DNA from: Burkholderiaceae bacterium
GTDB lineage: Bacteria > Pseudomonadota > Gammaproteobacteria > Burkholderiales > Burkholderiaceae
DNA length: 39,437 nt
Reading direction: 5' to 3'
Assembly (NCBI GenBank): GCA_947448305.1
Contig: CANFME010000011.1
Coordinates: forward strand, 1-39,437
Part shown: positions 16,560-25,793 of the stretch, piece by piece
Layout: each line of letters begins with the position of its first letter
How positions within the stretch are numbered: position 1 is the first letter of the stretch
Notes under the pieces: generated by a model
Told to the model about the DNA's origin: nothing
Database searches by the model: none
What the model saw: only the letters and a program-made list of their open reading frames with translations
Translations under genes and position numbers: made by a program

Positions 16560-18035
16560 TTATTTAACTACCGCATCCCAATTAGCAATTTTTCTAGCAG
16601 GCCCAGTTAATTGAAGAATGTGCATTCCTGTGTTTGCACGATCGACGATATAAATATAGCCTCTATCATCTACTTCTACGTTATTAGTTTGAATTGCTAC
16701 TTTCGTTGCAGCTTCTGTATAAGGTAGTTTCGCACCAGCTGAACTTGCTGGAGTTTCAAGAGCAACCGTATTTTTATTAATGGCTGGAACAAAATAGGCG
16801 ATTTCTTTCGGTGCAAAAGGATCTCTTACATCGAGGGCTCTAACACCTGAGTTGAAATAGGCGAAGAACATGATTTTCTTGTAGAAAATGTCTGTCATAT
16901 TTTCATTGGATGAATGAGCTCCATGACGGCCACCTTTTTTACATAGATTTCCTGGCATGTCAGGTAATGCCCAGTTAGAAACTCCATAAGGCTTAGTTTC
17001 ACTTGAAATATCCATAAACCAAACCATTTGACGGCCTTCTAAGCATTCTTTTTGGATAGCTTCATCAGTTATCACCAAAATATCGCCTTTGTTCCCTAAT
17101 AGGCTATTTTTAAACTGTGGAAATTCCATGTCTAGCATTGGGAAGGTTGTGTGAGCACCATGCATTGGTGGCAACTCTGCTCTTGAAACTTGAGGATACA
17201 GTAGATTCTCAGGAGTTGGCTCTTTTGGACCATTCAATAATTTTTCACGGTCTACAATTTGGATAATACCTTCAGTATTGGTTCCATATCCAAAGTACAC
17301 TCTATTTCCCTTAGGGCCAGTTGAAATTGGACCGTGTAGTGAAATAGGAACTGGTCCACTTGAGCCAGGATTTTGTCCAACGAGTCCGAAGTCTCTAATA
17401 AAAACTGGTTTAGCCGGATCTGACAAATCATAAATTTGTGTCATTCGGTTGGTGCGCCATTGTGGATTGCCTGAAACAAGATAGGCAATACCTGTATCAC
17501 ACTCCCAAAAGCTTTTATGCGTTCCCTTTAAACCTTTTACTACTGTAGTCAAAAGACTAGGATTTTCAGGTTGTGTAACATCCCAAACCTCATGAGATTG
17601 ATTACCAAAAACTCTTAGCATATAAAATTTGCTTTTATCTGCTTTAGGCAAAGTTGCACCAGAGCAAACACGAACCATTTGTGCTCCCCCTTGTTCAGCT
17701 TTACCTTCTTCACCTGGCAGATGTTTTAAATATTTTGGTTTTTTAGGGTCAGTAACATCAATAATTGAAGTACCGTTGTTTTCCATTTGACCGTTTAAGT
17801 TATTTAACTTGAAGTCTCCATGGTGACCTACATAGGCAATCCAACGATTTCCTTGTTTTTGAATCGTTGGCTGATAAGCGGTTCTTCCTTGTAAATCGCT
17901 ATAACCTAATAAGGCCATATTTTTGGATTCTGTAACACCTTGGGCTGCACTATGAAGTGTCGTTAGTGCTAAAAAACTGATGGTAATGAGTTTGAAAAGG
18001 CTTGGTTTTAATGCTTGGGTTAAGCAACTTTGCAT
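16560..18035 (-). CDS. Secreted LVIVD-type beta-propeller protein
   Basis: Protein of 491 aa with a signal peptide (KPSLFKLITISFLALTTLHSAAQ) and repeats such as SIIDVTDPKKPKYLKHL, VWDVTQPENPSLL, IYDLSDPAKPVFI and ALDVRDPFAPKEI. These are the D(V/L)xDPxxP blades of LVIVD repeat propellers, usually extracytoplasmic scaffolds. Several cysteines (RVCSG, WECDTG, KECLEG, NLCKKG) suggest disulfides, and HGAH occurs twice (MHGAHTTF, RHGAHSS), a possible metal-binding feature. The frame is open to 18110, but CGGAGAC before ATG 18035 and the signal peptide fix the start. It heads the operon with the cupredoxin-like and membrane proteins. The precise function is not known. Confidence 0.8.
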   Translation of the reverse strand: MQSCLTQALKPSLFKLITISFLALTTLHSAAQGVTESKNMALLGYSDLQGRTAYQPTIQKQGNRWIAYVGHHGDFKLNNLNGQMENNGTSIIDVTDPKKPKYLKHLPGEEGKAEQGGAQMVRVCSGATLPKADKSKFYMLRVFGNQSHEVWDVTQPENPSLLTTVVKGLKGTHKSFWECDTGIAYLVSGNPQWRTNRMTQIYDLSDPAKPVFIRDFGLVGQNPGSSGPVPISLHGPISTGPKGNRVYFGYGTNTEGIIQIVDREKLLNGPKEPTPENLLYPQVSRAELPPMHGAHTTFPMLDMEFPQFKNSLLGNKGDILVITDEAIQKECLEGRQMVWFMDISSETKPYGVSNWALPDMPGNLCKKGGRHGAHSSNENMTDIFYKKIMFFAYFNSGVRALDVRDPFAPKEIAYFVPAINKNTVALETPASSAGAKLPYTEAATKVAIQTNNVEVDDRGYIYIVDRANTGMHILQLTGPARKIANWDAVVK

Positions 18036-18129
18036 GTTTTGTCTCCGTTGGTTAGAAATGAATTGTTTCTTATTATTTTTCAATTCTATTCTATTTTTTT
18101 CTCTACACAAATAAAAAACTTATTCTTTA

Positions 18130-18158
18130 TTGTAAATAATCCAATGAGATAATATTAA
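18130..18158 (+). promoter_or_regulatory. Putative sigma-70 promoter of the mannose-1-phosphate guanylyltransferase gene
   Basis: TTGTAA (18130-18135) and TATTAA (18153-18158) are 17 bases apart, with the ATG 32 bases downstream. The match is moderate and judged by eye. Confidence 0.35.
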
Positions 18159-18190
18159 ACATAATTATTCCTTCAATAAAGATTTCATTT

Positions 18191-19612
18191 ATGACTAACA
18201 TTACTCCTGTTATATTATCTGGCGGTTCGGGTTCAAGGTTGTGGCCTTTATCGAGAGCTTTACGCCCCAAACAATTCCTTGGCGTTACTGAAGAGTTATC
18301 GTTATTTCAATTGACCTTGAGTCGCTTGCAAAATCCTACAAATGAATTAAAGATAGAGTCACCAGTAATAGTGGCCAACGATGATCATCGATTTTTGGTT
18401 GCCCAACAGTGTCTAGATATTAATGTAGTGCCAAAATCATTAATCTTGGAACCAATCGGCAGAAATACTGCTCCAGCGATTGCCGTAGCTGCTTTCTCGC
18501 TTCTTCAGGAAGATCCTATTTTATTAGTATTGCCATCTGATCATATTTTTACTAATGATCAAGCTTTTATTGAGGCAGTAAAAGTAGGTGCTAAAGCTGC
18601 AGAAATGGACGGATTGATAACTTTTGGAATTGTGCCAACGTCCCCTGAAACCGGCTATGGATATGTAAAGTCATTGGTACCTCTTGATGCAGCAAAGGCT
18701 GTTGCTGTTGAAAAATTTGTTGAAAAACCAAATCTTGAGACGGCTAAACAATATATTCAAGAGGGTACTTACACGTGGAATAGTGGTATGTTCATGTTCA
18801 AAGCCTCAATCTTTCTTGCAGAGTTATTGAAGTTTCAACCTGATATTTATAATGCAGCAAAAATAGCTTGGGATGATGCTAAAAAAGATTTAGACTTCAT
18901 TCGTTTGGATTTAGAAAGTTTTAGTAAGTGTCGATCTGATTCGATTGATTATGCGGTCATGGAACAAACCAAAAATGCTTTAGTAGTTCCTTTGGATGCT
19001 GGTTGGAATGATGTTGGTTCATGGTCTTCAGTTTGGCAGGCATTACCCCAAGATGAGAATGGTAATGTTCAAAGAGGTGACACACTGGTTAAAGATTGTA
19101 AAAATAGTTTTGTACATGCTGACCATCGCTTTGTTGCTTTATTAGGGGTTGAAAATATCGTCGTTGTTGAAACCTCTGATGCCTTATTAGTTGCGAATAA
19201 GGATAAGGTACAAGATGTGAAAAAAATCGTTGAGGAACTCAAAGCGAAAAAAAGCACCTTAACTGAACTACATAGAGAAGTTCATCGCCCTTGGGGGTCT
19301 TATGATTCTATTGATCATGGTCAGCGTTACCAGGTGAAAAGAATTACGGTTAAGCCCGGCGCTAAACTTTCAGTGCAAATGCATCATCATAGAGCTGAGC
19401 ATTGGATTGTAGTATCTGGTACGGCGAAAGTATTAATTGGCGAAAAAGAACAATTACTGAGTGAAAATCAGTCAGTATATATACCCATTGGAGCTATTCA
19501 CTGTTTAGAAAATCCAGGAAAATTACCTTTGGAATTAATTGAAGTCCAGTCAGGCTCTTATTTGGGTGAAGACGATATTGTACGTTTAGAAGATCGGTAC
19601 GGAAGAGGCTAA
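18191..19612 (+). CDS. manC: Mannose-1-phosphate guanylyltransferase/mannose-6-phosphate isomerase
   Basis: Bifunctional type II phosphomannose isomerase of 473 aa (ManC/CpsB/AlgA/XanB family). It makes mannose-6-phosphate from fructose-6-phosphate and GDP-mannose from mannose-1-phosphate. The N-terminal nucleotidyltransferase has GGSGSRLWPLSR (11-22), RPKQF, EPIGRNTAPA and FVEKP. The C-terminal cupin isomerase domain starts near HRPWGSYD and holds MHHHRAEHW, which includes zinc ligands. GDP-mannose feeds O-antigen or exopolysaccharide synthesis. The gene converges on the cellulose locus but is separated from it by a terminator, so a shared role in envelope polysaccharide is suggestive only. 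Confidence 0.95.
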   Translation: MTNITPVILSGGSGSRLWPLSRALRPKQFLGVTEELSLFQLTLSRLQNPTNELKIESPVIVANDDHRFLVAQQCLDINVVPKSLILEPIGRNTAPAIAVAAFSLLQEDPILLVLPSDHIFTNDQAFIEAVKVGAKAAEMDGLITFGIVPTSPETGYGYVKSLVPLDAAKAVAVEKFVEKPNLETAKQYIQEGTYTWNSGMFMFKASIFLAELLKFQPDIYNAAKIAWDDAKKDLDFIRLDLESFSKCRSDSIDYAVMEQTKNALVVPLDAGWNDVGSWSSVWQALPQDENGNVQRGDTLVKDCKNSFVHADHRFVALLGVENIVVVETSDALLVANKDKVQDVKKIVEELKAKKSTLTELHREVHRPWGSYDSIDHGQRYQVKRITVKPGAKLSVQMHHHRAEHWIVVSGTAKVLIGEKEQLLSENQSVYIPIGAIHCLENPGKLPLELIEVQSGSYLGEDDIVRLEDRYGRG

Positions 19613-19637
19613 AACATTACTGTTAGCTATTGAAATG

Positions 19638-19668
19638 AATGCCTCTGTTTTTAACAGAGGCATTTTTT
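19638..19668 (+). terminator. Intrinsic terminator after manC
   Basis: AATGCCTCTGTT (19638-19649) pairs perfectly with AACAGAGGCATT (19653-19664) over a TTT loop, and a T-run follows to 19668. This is a textbook rho-independent terminator for the plus-strand gene. The same stem could partly stop minus-strand transcripts leaving the bcs operon. Confidence 0.9.
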
Positions 19669-19675
19669 ATACTTA

Positions 19676-22009
19676 TCAAATTCTATTTGGCGCTTTTGCT
19701 TTAAGGGTTGAGAATAGAATCATTGCCAAGGCAATAACAGAGAGTATTCCAATTAAGATAAATAGAATTGGAAACTTGACTAACGTCCAGTAGATAAATT
19801 CAATAAAATTCAAACTTCCAACGTCATAATAGTCACCATGGTCAAAGGTGTCGATCTTTTCATCATAGATAAGAGCGTTAGTGCCTTCGATCGGTTTTTT
19901 ATAATCAGCAGGACTCAGTAGAGCATTTTGAATATTCTCAAAATCAAAATCAGATGATCCTTTTAAAAGCACTACGCTCTTGTGACTTTTTAAAGGGGAT
20001 TCAAATCCGATAATCGTACCCAGACCTGCATTGGTCTCATTAGATCTAATTGGTTCATCGACCTCAACTGGTGTGGAGTCAAACATACTAACTAACTTGT
20101 TAAATAACTTTTCAGTCATTTTACTCAGTGAGAGAGTGTAACTATTTTGATCTGCTGGAATACTCCAATTTTTTAATACTTTTGATGAATTATTCTCATC
20201 AATGATTAACAAGTCTTTGTTTCTTAACTCGTTAATTTGATCATCTAGAGCAACCTGAACTTTAAGGGCAGGATAGTGGGTTTTACTACCTAAAAAGCCC
20301 ATCATCGTTAAATAAGTAGAGATTGATTGTTCATTAAAGTTCTTATTTAAAATAACGCCAGTCTCGGACAAATCCGCTAAACGCGTAAAAGGAAAACCTT
20401 TTTGAGCAAATACACTTAAATTAGGCATCTCAATAAAATGGGATACATGCGAAACATCAATTGACGAGCTTGGTAAGAGCATTTTCTGAGTCAATGGAAT
20501 TGGAGTACTTGCAACACACTCTAAATCTTTTGGATATTTATAGTTAAAAAATGCTCTTAGTTTAAGGTCTGATTGATTCGGGAAAATAGGTACTTCAAAT
20601 TTAACCCGCTTTTCTTTTACTTGATCTGTTCGAGATTCAATCTCATCTGAATCAGCGGATGATTTTCCAAAGTTGATGTAGTAAGCCAGTTTGTTATTAA
20701 AATAATTCTTTAAATGTCCAAAAGGGCTATTTTCTTGGCTAGTTAAAGTGAAGTCTCTAACAAATCGCTGATCATCAGAAATCCCCAAAGAGGCAGATTC
20801 ACCTTTAGTGCTATCAGGTAATGAGAAGGCGAATTTTAAATCAACCTTAATCCCTGTGCTGCCTTTAATATGGTAAAGGTCCGGTGGCAACGGTAAATCG
20901 AGAGGGATCACGGTACTACCGTAGTTAGCAACCTTTAAGTTATCCCCAGAAGGGGCACCTGAAATATCAGAGACTTTGATTGGCTTGTTAGTTTGAATCC
21001 AGGCAGGTGCATCGTAGGGTACACGTTTGGGAAACTTGGGTACACCATCATTTAATTGAATGTAATCACCTGTTAGTAATCTTTTTTTATCAATTAGATT
21101 GAGAACGCTAGTTTTATGGGCATTACCATTTGAGCCCATCACCAACAGCAACTTACCTAACTTATCAAATGGATTATCAATAATTGCTAATGAAGGCTCT
21201 GGATTAATCTTTTTAAAATTTAAATTAATCAGATATTCTGGATCTGAAACAAAAATAATGGCATTGCCAGAAGTAGGGATTTTGTTAAAGACACTTTTAA
21301 ATTTTATTTTTTGTTGATATCCTGAAGCACCTATGAAAGAACTGAGAATACCCGCAGCTTCTAATGTGTTTTTATCTGGTGATCCAGCAAAAACAAATGG
21401 AATGACTGATGGAGCTTGTTGATCCGGATCTATGAAAGGTACTGGAAATGCGGACAAATCATTTTGAGTAGCAAATTGACTAGTTGTGATTTCGAATTGA
21501 CTTTTATTACCGAGTACAAGCCATAGTCGAGGATCTCTAGGATCTTCACAGTTATTGGTGTAGTGACCAAGAAATTTATAAGTGATTAAGTTATTTGCAG
21601 TCAAGATTTGATATGGTATTTCAATCTCATCTGTTGTGAGTTGATTGCCACTAGCGCCATCAAGTTTAATCTTCTTAACAGTTTGATCATTGACTAGAAT
21701 CTCAAGTTCCGAATTATCTAGTAAATACTTTGAGAAATAAAACTGTAGTTTTAATTTAACACCTAATGCAATCTCATCTGACCTGATGTTCAATAGATGA
21801 TCATACCTAGCCTCTAACCCCTTTAATAGTACTGGGTTATTTGTTCCTATTTCCTTTAAGGTATAAGTATTAGATTTTGTCTTGGTTAATAGATTTGGAG
21901 TGTTTTGAGCAAAAGAAGTTGAGTTGCTATTGAGAATAAAAACGCCCAAACAAGCCAAATAGATAATTTTTTTATTCATGCGATTTGATAAATGAAGATT
22001 AGAAAACAT
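19676..22009 (-). CDS. bcsB: Cellulose synthase periplasmic subunit BcsB (unit 2, downstream copy)
   Basis: Protein of 777 aa, the usual BcsB length. It sits in the periplasm on top of BcsA, binds the emerging glucan and is anchored by one C-terminal helix (PILFILIGILSVIALAMILF near 740-760). N-terminal signal segment: MNKKIIYLACLGVFILN. Family features include NNCEDPRDPRLWLVLGN, the AAGILSSFIGASGYQ block (flavodoxin-like domain) and SHFIEMPNLSVFAQKGFPFTR. Its ATG overlaps the bcsA stop by one base (TAATG), so translation is probably coupled. An alternative start is the ATG at 21979. It is the last gene of the locus; no bcsZ follows this copy. Confidence 0.93.
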   Translation of the reverse strand: MFSNLHLSNRMNKKIIYLACLGVFILNSNSTSFAQNTPNLLTKTKSNTYTLKEIGTNNPVLLKGLEARYDHLLNIRSDEIALGVKLKLQFYFSKYLLDNSELEILVNDQTVKKIKLDGASGNQLTTDEIEIPYQILTANNLITYKFLGHYTNNCEDPRDPRLWLVLGNKSQFEITTSQFATQNDLSAFPVPFIDPDQQAPSVIPFVFAGSPDKNTLEAAGILSSFIGASGYQQKIKFKSVFNKIPTSGNAIIFVSDPEYLINLNFKKINPEPSLAIIDNPFDKLGKLLLVMGSNGNAHKTSVLNLIDKKRLLTGDYIQLNDGVPKFPKRVPYDAPAWIQTNKPIKVSDISGAPSGDNLKVANYGSTVIPLDLPLPPDLYHIKGSTGIKVDLKFAFSLPDSTKGESASLGISDDQRFVRDFTLTSQENSPFGHLKNYFNNKLAYYINFGKSSADSDEIESRTDQVKEKRVKFEVPIFPNQSDLKLRAFFNYKYPKDLECVASTPIPLTQKMLLPSSSIDVSHVSHFIEMPNLSVFAQKGFPFTRLADLSETGVILNKNFNEQSISTYLTMMGFLGSKTHYPALKVQVALDDQINELRNKDLLIIDENNSSKVLKNWSIPADQNSYTLSLSKMTEKLFNKLVSMFDSTPVEVDEPIRSNETNAGLGTIIGFESPLKSHKSVVLLKGSSDFDFENIQNALLSPADYKKPIEGTNALIYDEKIDTFDHGDYYDVGSLNFIEFIYWTLVKFPILFILIGILSVIALAMILFSTLKAKAPNRI

Positions 22010-24156
22010 TAAGTTTTCCTCACTTTGTTGCCCAACACTTTTCTAGGACTTAACGGCCCATGACCTATTAACTCAGTAAGTGATGTTAGTGGAGATGCTT
22101 TACGATGATTGCCCCAATCAACAGCCCAGTTGTCTGCTCTTGAGAAGGTTACTTGAACGAGCTTTCTATAATTACTCAAATCCATTGGTGAGAACTCAAT
22201 ACCCAATAAATTCCCACCTTTTCTGACTATACCCTTAAAGCGAACCTCTTCCGTTTCCCTAAAAATCCCGATGTCCAATACTTTGTTTGGACCTAAATTA
22301 ATACCATCTGGTAACTTTAATGACATACCCCGATTTGAAAAGTCAACCGTAGAACAGAATATCGTTCTTCCATTTGGTAGGAAAATCGTTGCTGGTAACT
22401 CCATATCAACCCTTGGAGTCCTTCTTAACTCTTTTGCCTCATTGGCGACATAAATACAAGCACCCAAAACCACCAAGTTAAATACAACCCAAACTAAATT
22501 TAAAATAGCGGTCCAATATTCACCATATCCACCATAAATATTATTGTAAATACCATACACTGCACCTAGAACATTGAGGGCAAATAGAATAATACAAGGC
22601 ATTGCAATCTTGGCATCAAATTGACTAGTATGAAATTTTGTTTGACCTTTTACGGTTACGTTGAATGAACCAAGCTTTGGGTTAATAATCGCAAAAATTA
22701 CTGGTAATAAAACATACGGTGCCAATAAAGTATCGTAAATCTCACTCCAAAATGAATGTCTATATTGAGACTGTACTTTATGGTTCGCAATTTGTGCCAT
22801 AAAAACGTGAGGAATGGCAAAGGAGAAAACTGTTAATGCAAATGCATGGTAAATTTCAAATCCGAATAGTAAGTACGCCAGAGGAGCTAATAAAAATACG
22901 AGTCTAGGAAATCCGTAAAAAAAACCCATCATAGCTGTTAAGTAACATAATCGTTGCCCAATGGTTAAACCTCGACCTAGTAAGGGATTATCAATCCTAA
23001 AAATTTGTGCCATGCCACGTGCCCAGCGAGTCCGTTGTCGAATGTGGGCTGGAAAGCTATCAGTCGCAAGACCAGAAGCTTGCGGAATCGATAAATAAGC
23101 TAAGTTATAACCTTTGCGGCTTAGTTTAAGAGCAGTATGAGCATCTTCAGTGACAGTATCTGTAGCAATACCACCAATTTTTTCTAATGCTGTTCTTTTT
23201 AAGATTGCACAAGAGCCACAGAAAAAAGAAGCATTCCAAAAATCGTTACCTTCTTGAACTAATCCATAAAATAATCTACCTTCATTTGGAACATGACCAT
23301 GCACGTCTAAGTTACGTTCAATTGGGTCAGGAGAAAAGAAGTGATGGGGCGTTTGAATGAGCGCTAATTTTGGATCTTTAAAAAACCAACCCATCGTCAT
23401 TTGCAAAAATGATCTAGAAGGAATGTGATCGCAATCAAAGATAGTTACATACTCGCCATTCGTTTGATTTAAGGCATAGTTCAAATTACCAGCCTTGGCA
23501 TGCATATGTGTTTTTCGGGCGATGTAGTTTACGCCTGCTTGTCTAGCAAACTCTTTAAAGCTTGGTCTTCCACCATCATCCAAAATATGGATTTTCATTT
23601 TGTTCGCTGGCCAATCCATTGATTGAGCGGCAAGAACTGAACATCTAACAATATCTAAAGGTTCATTAAAGGTGGGAATAAATACATCTACAGTCGGCCA
23701 AAGGTCGACTTCTTTAGGTAAAGGGACATACTTTCTGTTGAGGGGCCACGCGCTTTGAAAATAACTCAAGAACATAATAGCCACACCATACAACTCAGCC
23801 ATTAAAAGGCAATAACCTAAAAAGCTTTCCATTGGGGAATTAAAATCTAGAGTCGTAGTGAAACGCCAATACAAATATCTCAAGGTCATAATTGATGAAA
23901 AGAGTATGAGAAGAAGTGACACAAAACGATTATGAAAAGTTCTTGCAATGAGAGATGCACAGATTAAAACAATAATTCCAAAAGCAAATTGGTATTTGTA
24001 ATCCAATGGAAAGCTCACAATAACCATTAAAAAAGGCAAAAATATCAAAGTAGTCAATATTTTTGGTAATGGTGAACTCCAATCAATCTTTTGTATTAGC
24101 TCAAACAGAGCGTTATGCGGGATTGAATGTCCTGGTAAAGGAAGTTTATTATTCAA
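22009..24156 (-). CDS. bcsA: Cellulose synthase catalytic subunit BcsA (unit 2)
   Basis: Inner-membrane family 2 glycosyltransferase of 715 aa that polymerises UDP-glucose into beta-1,4-glucan and translocates it. Catalytic motifs are DDG (193-195), DCD (241-243), TED (336-338) and QRTRW (374-378), plus FFCGS near 311. The gating-loop motif FNVTVK is at 498-503. The C-terminal PilZ domain has RRTPR (578-582) and DFSNRG (605-610), the RxxxR and DxSxxG c-di-GMP contacts. The start is a TTG directly after the bcsQ stop, supported by AGGAAA six bases upstream inside bcsQ; the next in-frame ATG is at codon 44, inside the first membrane segment. About eight transmembrane helices flank the catalytic domain. 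It appears fully functional. Confidence 0.95.
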   Translation of the reverse strand: MNNKLPLPGHSIPHNALFELIQKIDWSSPLPKILTTLIFLPFLMVIVSFPLDYKYQFAFGIIVLICASLIARTFHNRFVSLLLILFSSIMTLRYLYWRFTTTLDFNSPMESFLGYCLLMAELYGVAIMFLSYFQSAWPLNRKYVPLPKEVDLWPTVDVFIPTFNEPLDIVRCSVLAAQSMDWPANKMKIHILDDGGRPSFKEFARQAGVNYIARKTHMHAKAGNLNYALNQTNGEYVTIFDCDHIPSRSFLQMTMGWFFKDPKLALIQTPHHFFSPDPIERNLDVHGHVPNEGRLFYGLVQEGNDFWNASFFCGSCAILKRTALEKIGGIATDTVTEDAHTALKLSRKGYNLAYLSIPQASGLATDSFPAHIRQRTRWARGMAQIFRIDNPLLGRGLTIGQRLCYLTAMMGFFYGFPRLVFLLAPLAYLLFGFEIYHAFALTVFSFAIPHVFMAQIANHKVQSQYRHSFWSEIYDTLLAPYVLLPVIFAIINPKLGSFNVTVKGQTKFHTSQFDAKIAMPCIILFALNVLGAVYGIYNNIYGGYGEYWTAILNLVWVVFNLVVLGACIYVANEAKELRRTPRVDMELPATIFLPNGRTIFCSTVDFSNRGMSLKLPDGINLGPNKVLDIGIFRETEEVRFKGIVRKGGNLLGIEFSPMDLSNYRKLVQVTFSRADNWAVDWGNHRKASPLTSLTELIGHGPLSPRKVLGNKVRKT

Positions 24157-24918
24157 TTACTTTCCTAAGAAATAAGTTTCAAGAATTTGAGCCGCATCAA
24201 TCATGTCTTGTGCACCAAGACTTTCTGGAGCGTAGGAGAGAACATTCGTACCACTTGCTAATGCTTCAGGTATAGCTTGGTCTTGATGAATTTCAGCAAA
24301 AACATGATTAACAAATTTTGTTTTCATGATTTCGGTAATGTTTGTATTCAACTCAAAACTACGATTTACTTGGTTGAGGATGACCATAAAACCAACAAAA
24401 TTAGAGCGGTTTAAACAATGTCGTTTCAACATTGAGATACTTTGTGGGAGTGTTAAATATGAACTAGCATCCGCAAGAAGAGGGATTACAACAACGTCAC
24501 TTGCATTGAGAGCTTGTTGAGAATAAATGGTTGAGCCTGCTGGGGCATCAATAATAACGATATCTGACGAATCTAGATTCATACTCTCAATTTCTTTTCT
24601 TAGCATCAGTGGATCTTGCAATAACATTTCCTCATAAGCATTTAATTGATCATCATCTAAATTACCGAATGGTAATATTTTTGATCTATCTGCACTAACC
24701 TTGATTTGATTTTTTAACGAGGTTTTACTCAGGGTTGCCAATGCATGACCATCTACGTTTGATTGGGCAAAACCAAAATGGTATCTCAACGAATTATTTG
24801 GATCAAAATCGAGAGTAATAACATCACGTCCCTCTAGTAATGAAACTGAGCTAAAGTTGGCGCTGATGGTAGATTTACCTACTCCACCTTTGGTTGAAAA
24901 AATGGTTACTATTTTCAC
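24157..24918 (-). CDS. bcsQ: BcsQ/YhjQ-type ParA/MinD-like ATPase
   Basis: Protein of 253 aa with the deviant Walker A KGGVGKST (10-17), DFDPNNSLRYHFG near 37-49 (switch region typical of BcsQ) and the DAPAGS block. ParA/MinD-family ATPases dimerise on ATP. BcsQ is known in enterobacteria to be needed for cellulose secretion and associated with the pole. The start is GTG at 24918; the BcsP stop overlaps it in GTGA, a coupling arrangement. The gene touches bcsA directly. Only one bcsQ is present for two bcsA genes, so it may serve both complexes. That sharing is inference. Confidence 0.9.
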   Translation of the reverse strand: MKIVTIFSTKGGVGKSTISANFSSVSLLEGRDVITLDFDPNNSLRYHFGFAQSNVDGHALATLSKTSLKNQIKVSADRSKILPFGNLDDDQLNAYEEMLLQDPLMLRKEIESMNLDSSDIVIIDAPAGSTIYSQQALNASDVVVIPLLADASSYLTLPQSISMLKRHCLNRSNFVGFMVILNQVNRSFELNTNITEIMKTKFVNHVFAEIHQDQAIPEALASGTNVLSYAPESLGAQDMIDAAQILETYFLGK

Positions 24919-25709
24919 TTTTGTTCCAATCTTGAGAAAATTGAGTTCAATGGACTTGCGTTTTGTGTACTTAGTTTCACTTCTGTTTGATTAACGCTGG
25001 CTGGATTTTTTGGCGTATCAATTTTAGAAGGGGTAAAAGTAGACTGTAGATTTGAATTGATTGGAGCTGAAGGCTTAACAAAACTTGATGTAAATGTAGA
25101 CGAAGTAGTGGCATTCGTTGGACTACTAAAGTTTGGTATAAAACTTGGTACTGAAGGAATTGAAGTTGTCGAATAAACTCTCGGCGCAGGCGGTGGGCTA
25201 ACAGCTTGAGGTGCGCTAACGGGATTGTAAATTTGAGGCGTTAATGGTTCTGATGCTTCTACTTGCGAAGAAGTTACAGGTTCCAAATCGGAATCCGAGA
25301 AAGTAGCAGATTGAGTTTCTGTATTGTCAGAAATATTTGAAAAGTCGCTAGTAGATTCAAGTACAGGTGAAGTGTACCTTTCGACCTTAGGGGACGAAAC
25401 TTCAACTTCTCTCGGCGTGAAGTCTTGGGCTTGATTTGGCGGAGTTACCCTCGCTACTGGATTTGATTCTGTATTTGTTGAGGTTGTTAAAGGCGGTATT
25501 TCTAATTTCTCAGATGGATTTGAATTCATTGGTCCATTTTCAAAAATTGAAATTCCCTCTTCATTAGGATTTTCTAGTTGGATATTTTTTAAATAACTCC
25601 ACTTATCTAAAGCATGGAGTCCATTTTTCTCATGATAAAACTCCTTGTAATCATTAGGAGATTGACCAATCAAACTGAACAAACTTTCTATATCGTTGAT
25701 GTTTGCCAT
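24915..25709 (-). CDS. bcsP: BcsP-like cellulose biosynthesis protein with disordered linker
   Basis: Protein of 264 aa. The N-terminus (NDIESLFSLIGQSPNDYKEF) has the DIxxLFxxxG...Y pattern shared by BcsR/BcsP proteins. The last residues LNSIFSRLEQK fit the short C-terminal (V/I)FxRL element of BcsP. Between them lie about 190 residues rich in Pro, Ser, Thr and Asn (for example VSPPPAPRVYSTTSIPSVPS), almost certainly disordered. It overlaps bcsQ by four bases. In betaproteobacteria BcsP usually pairs with BcsQ next to bcsA, as here, and probably works in organising the synthase. Identification rests on the end motifs and context. No good Shine-Dalgarno precedes ATG 25709. Confidence 0.78.
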   Translation of the reverse strand: MANINDIESLFSLIGQSPNDYKEFYHEKNGLHALDKWSYLKNIQLENPNEEGISIFENGPMNSNPSEKLEIPPLTTSTNTESNPVARVTPPNQAQDFTPREVEVSSPKVERYTSPVLESTSDFSNISDNTETQSATFSDSDLEPVTSSQVEASEPLTPQIYNPVSAPQAVSPPPAPRVYSTTSIPSVPSFIPNFSSPTNATTSSTFTSSFVKPSAPINSNLQSTFTPSKIDTPKNPASVNQTEVKLSTQNASPLNSIFSRLEQK

Positions 25710-25793
25710 AATGTTTAAAACCTATTTAAAAGTTAAAAGTAATTGTTTTTTGAAAGTAATTAACTAAAAGTATATTCTGCATATATTTTCAAA

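Noticed and set aside
18191..19612. manC as part of the cellulose operon
   Set aside because: It is on the opposite strand, ends at its own terminator, and GDP-mannose is not needed for cellulose.
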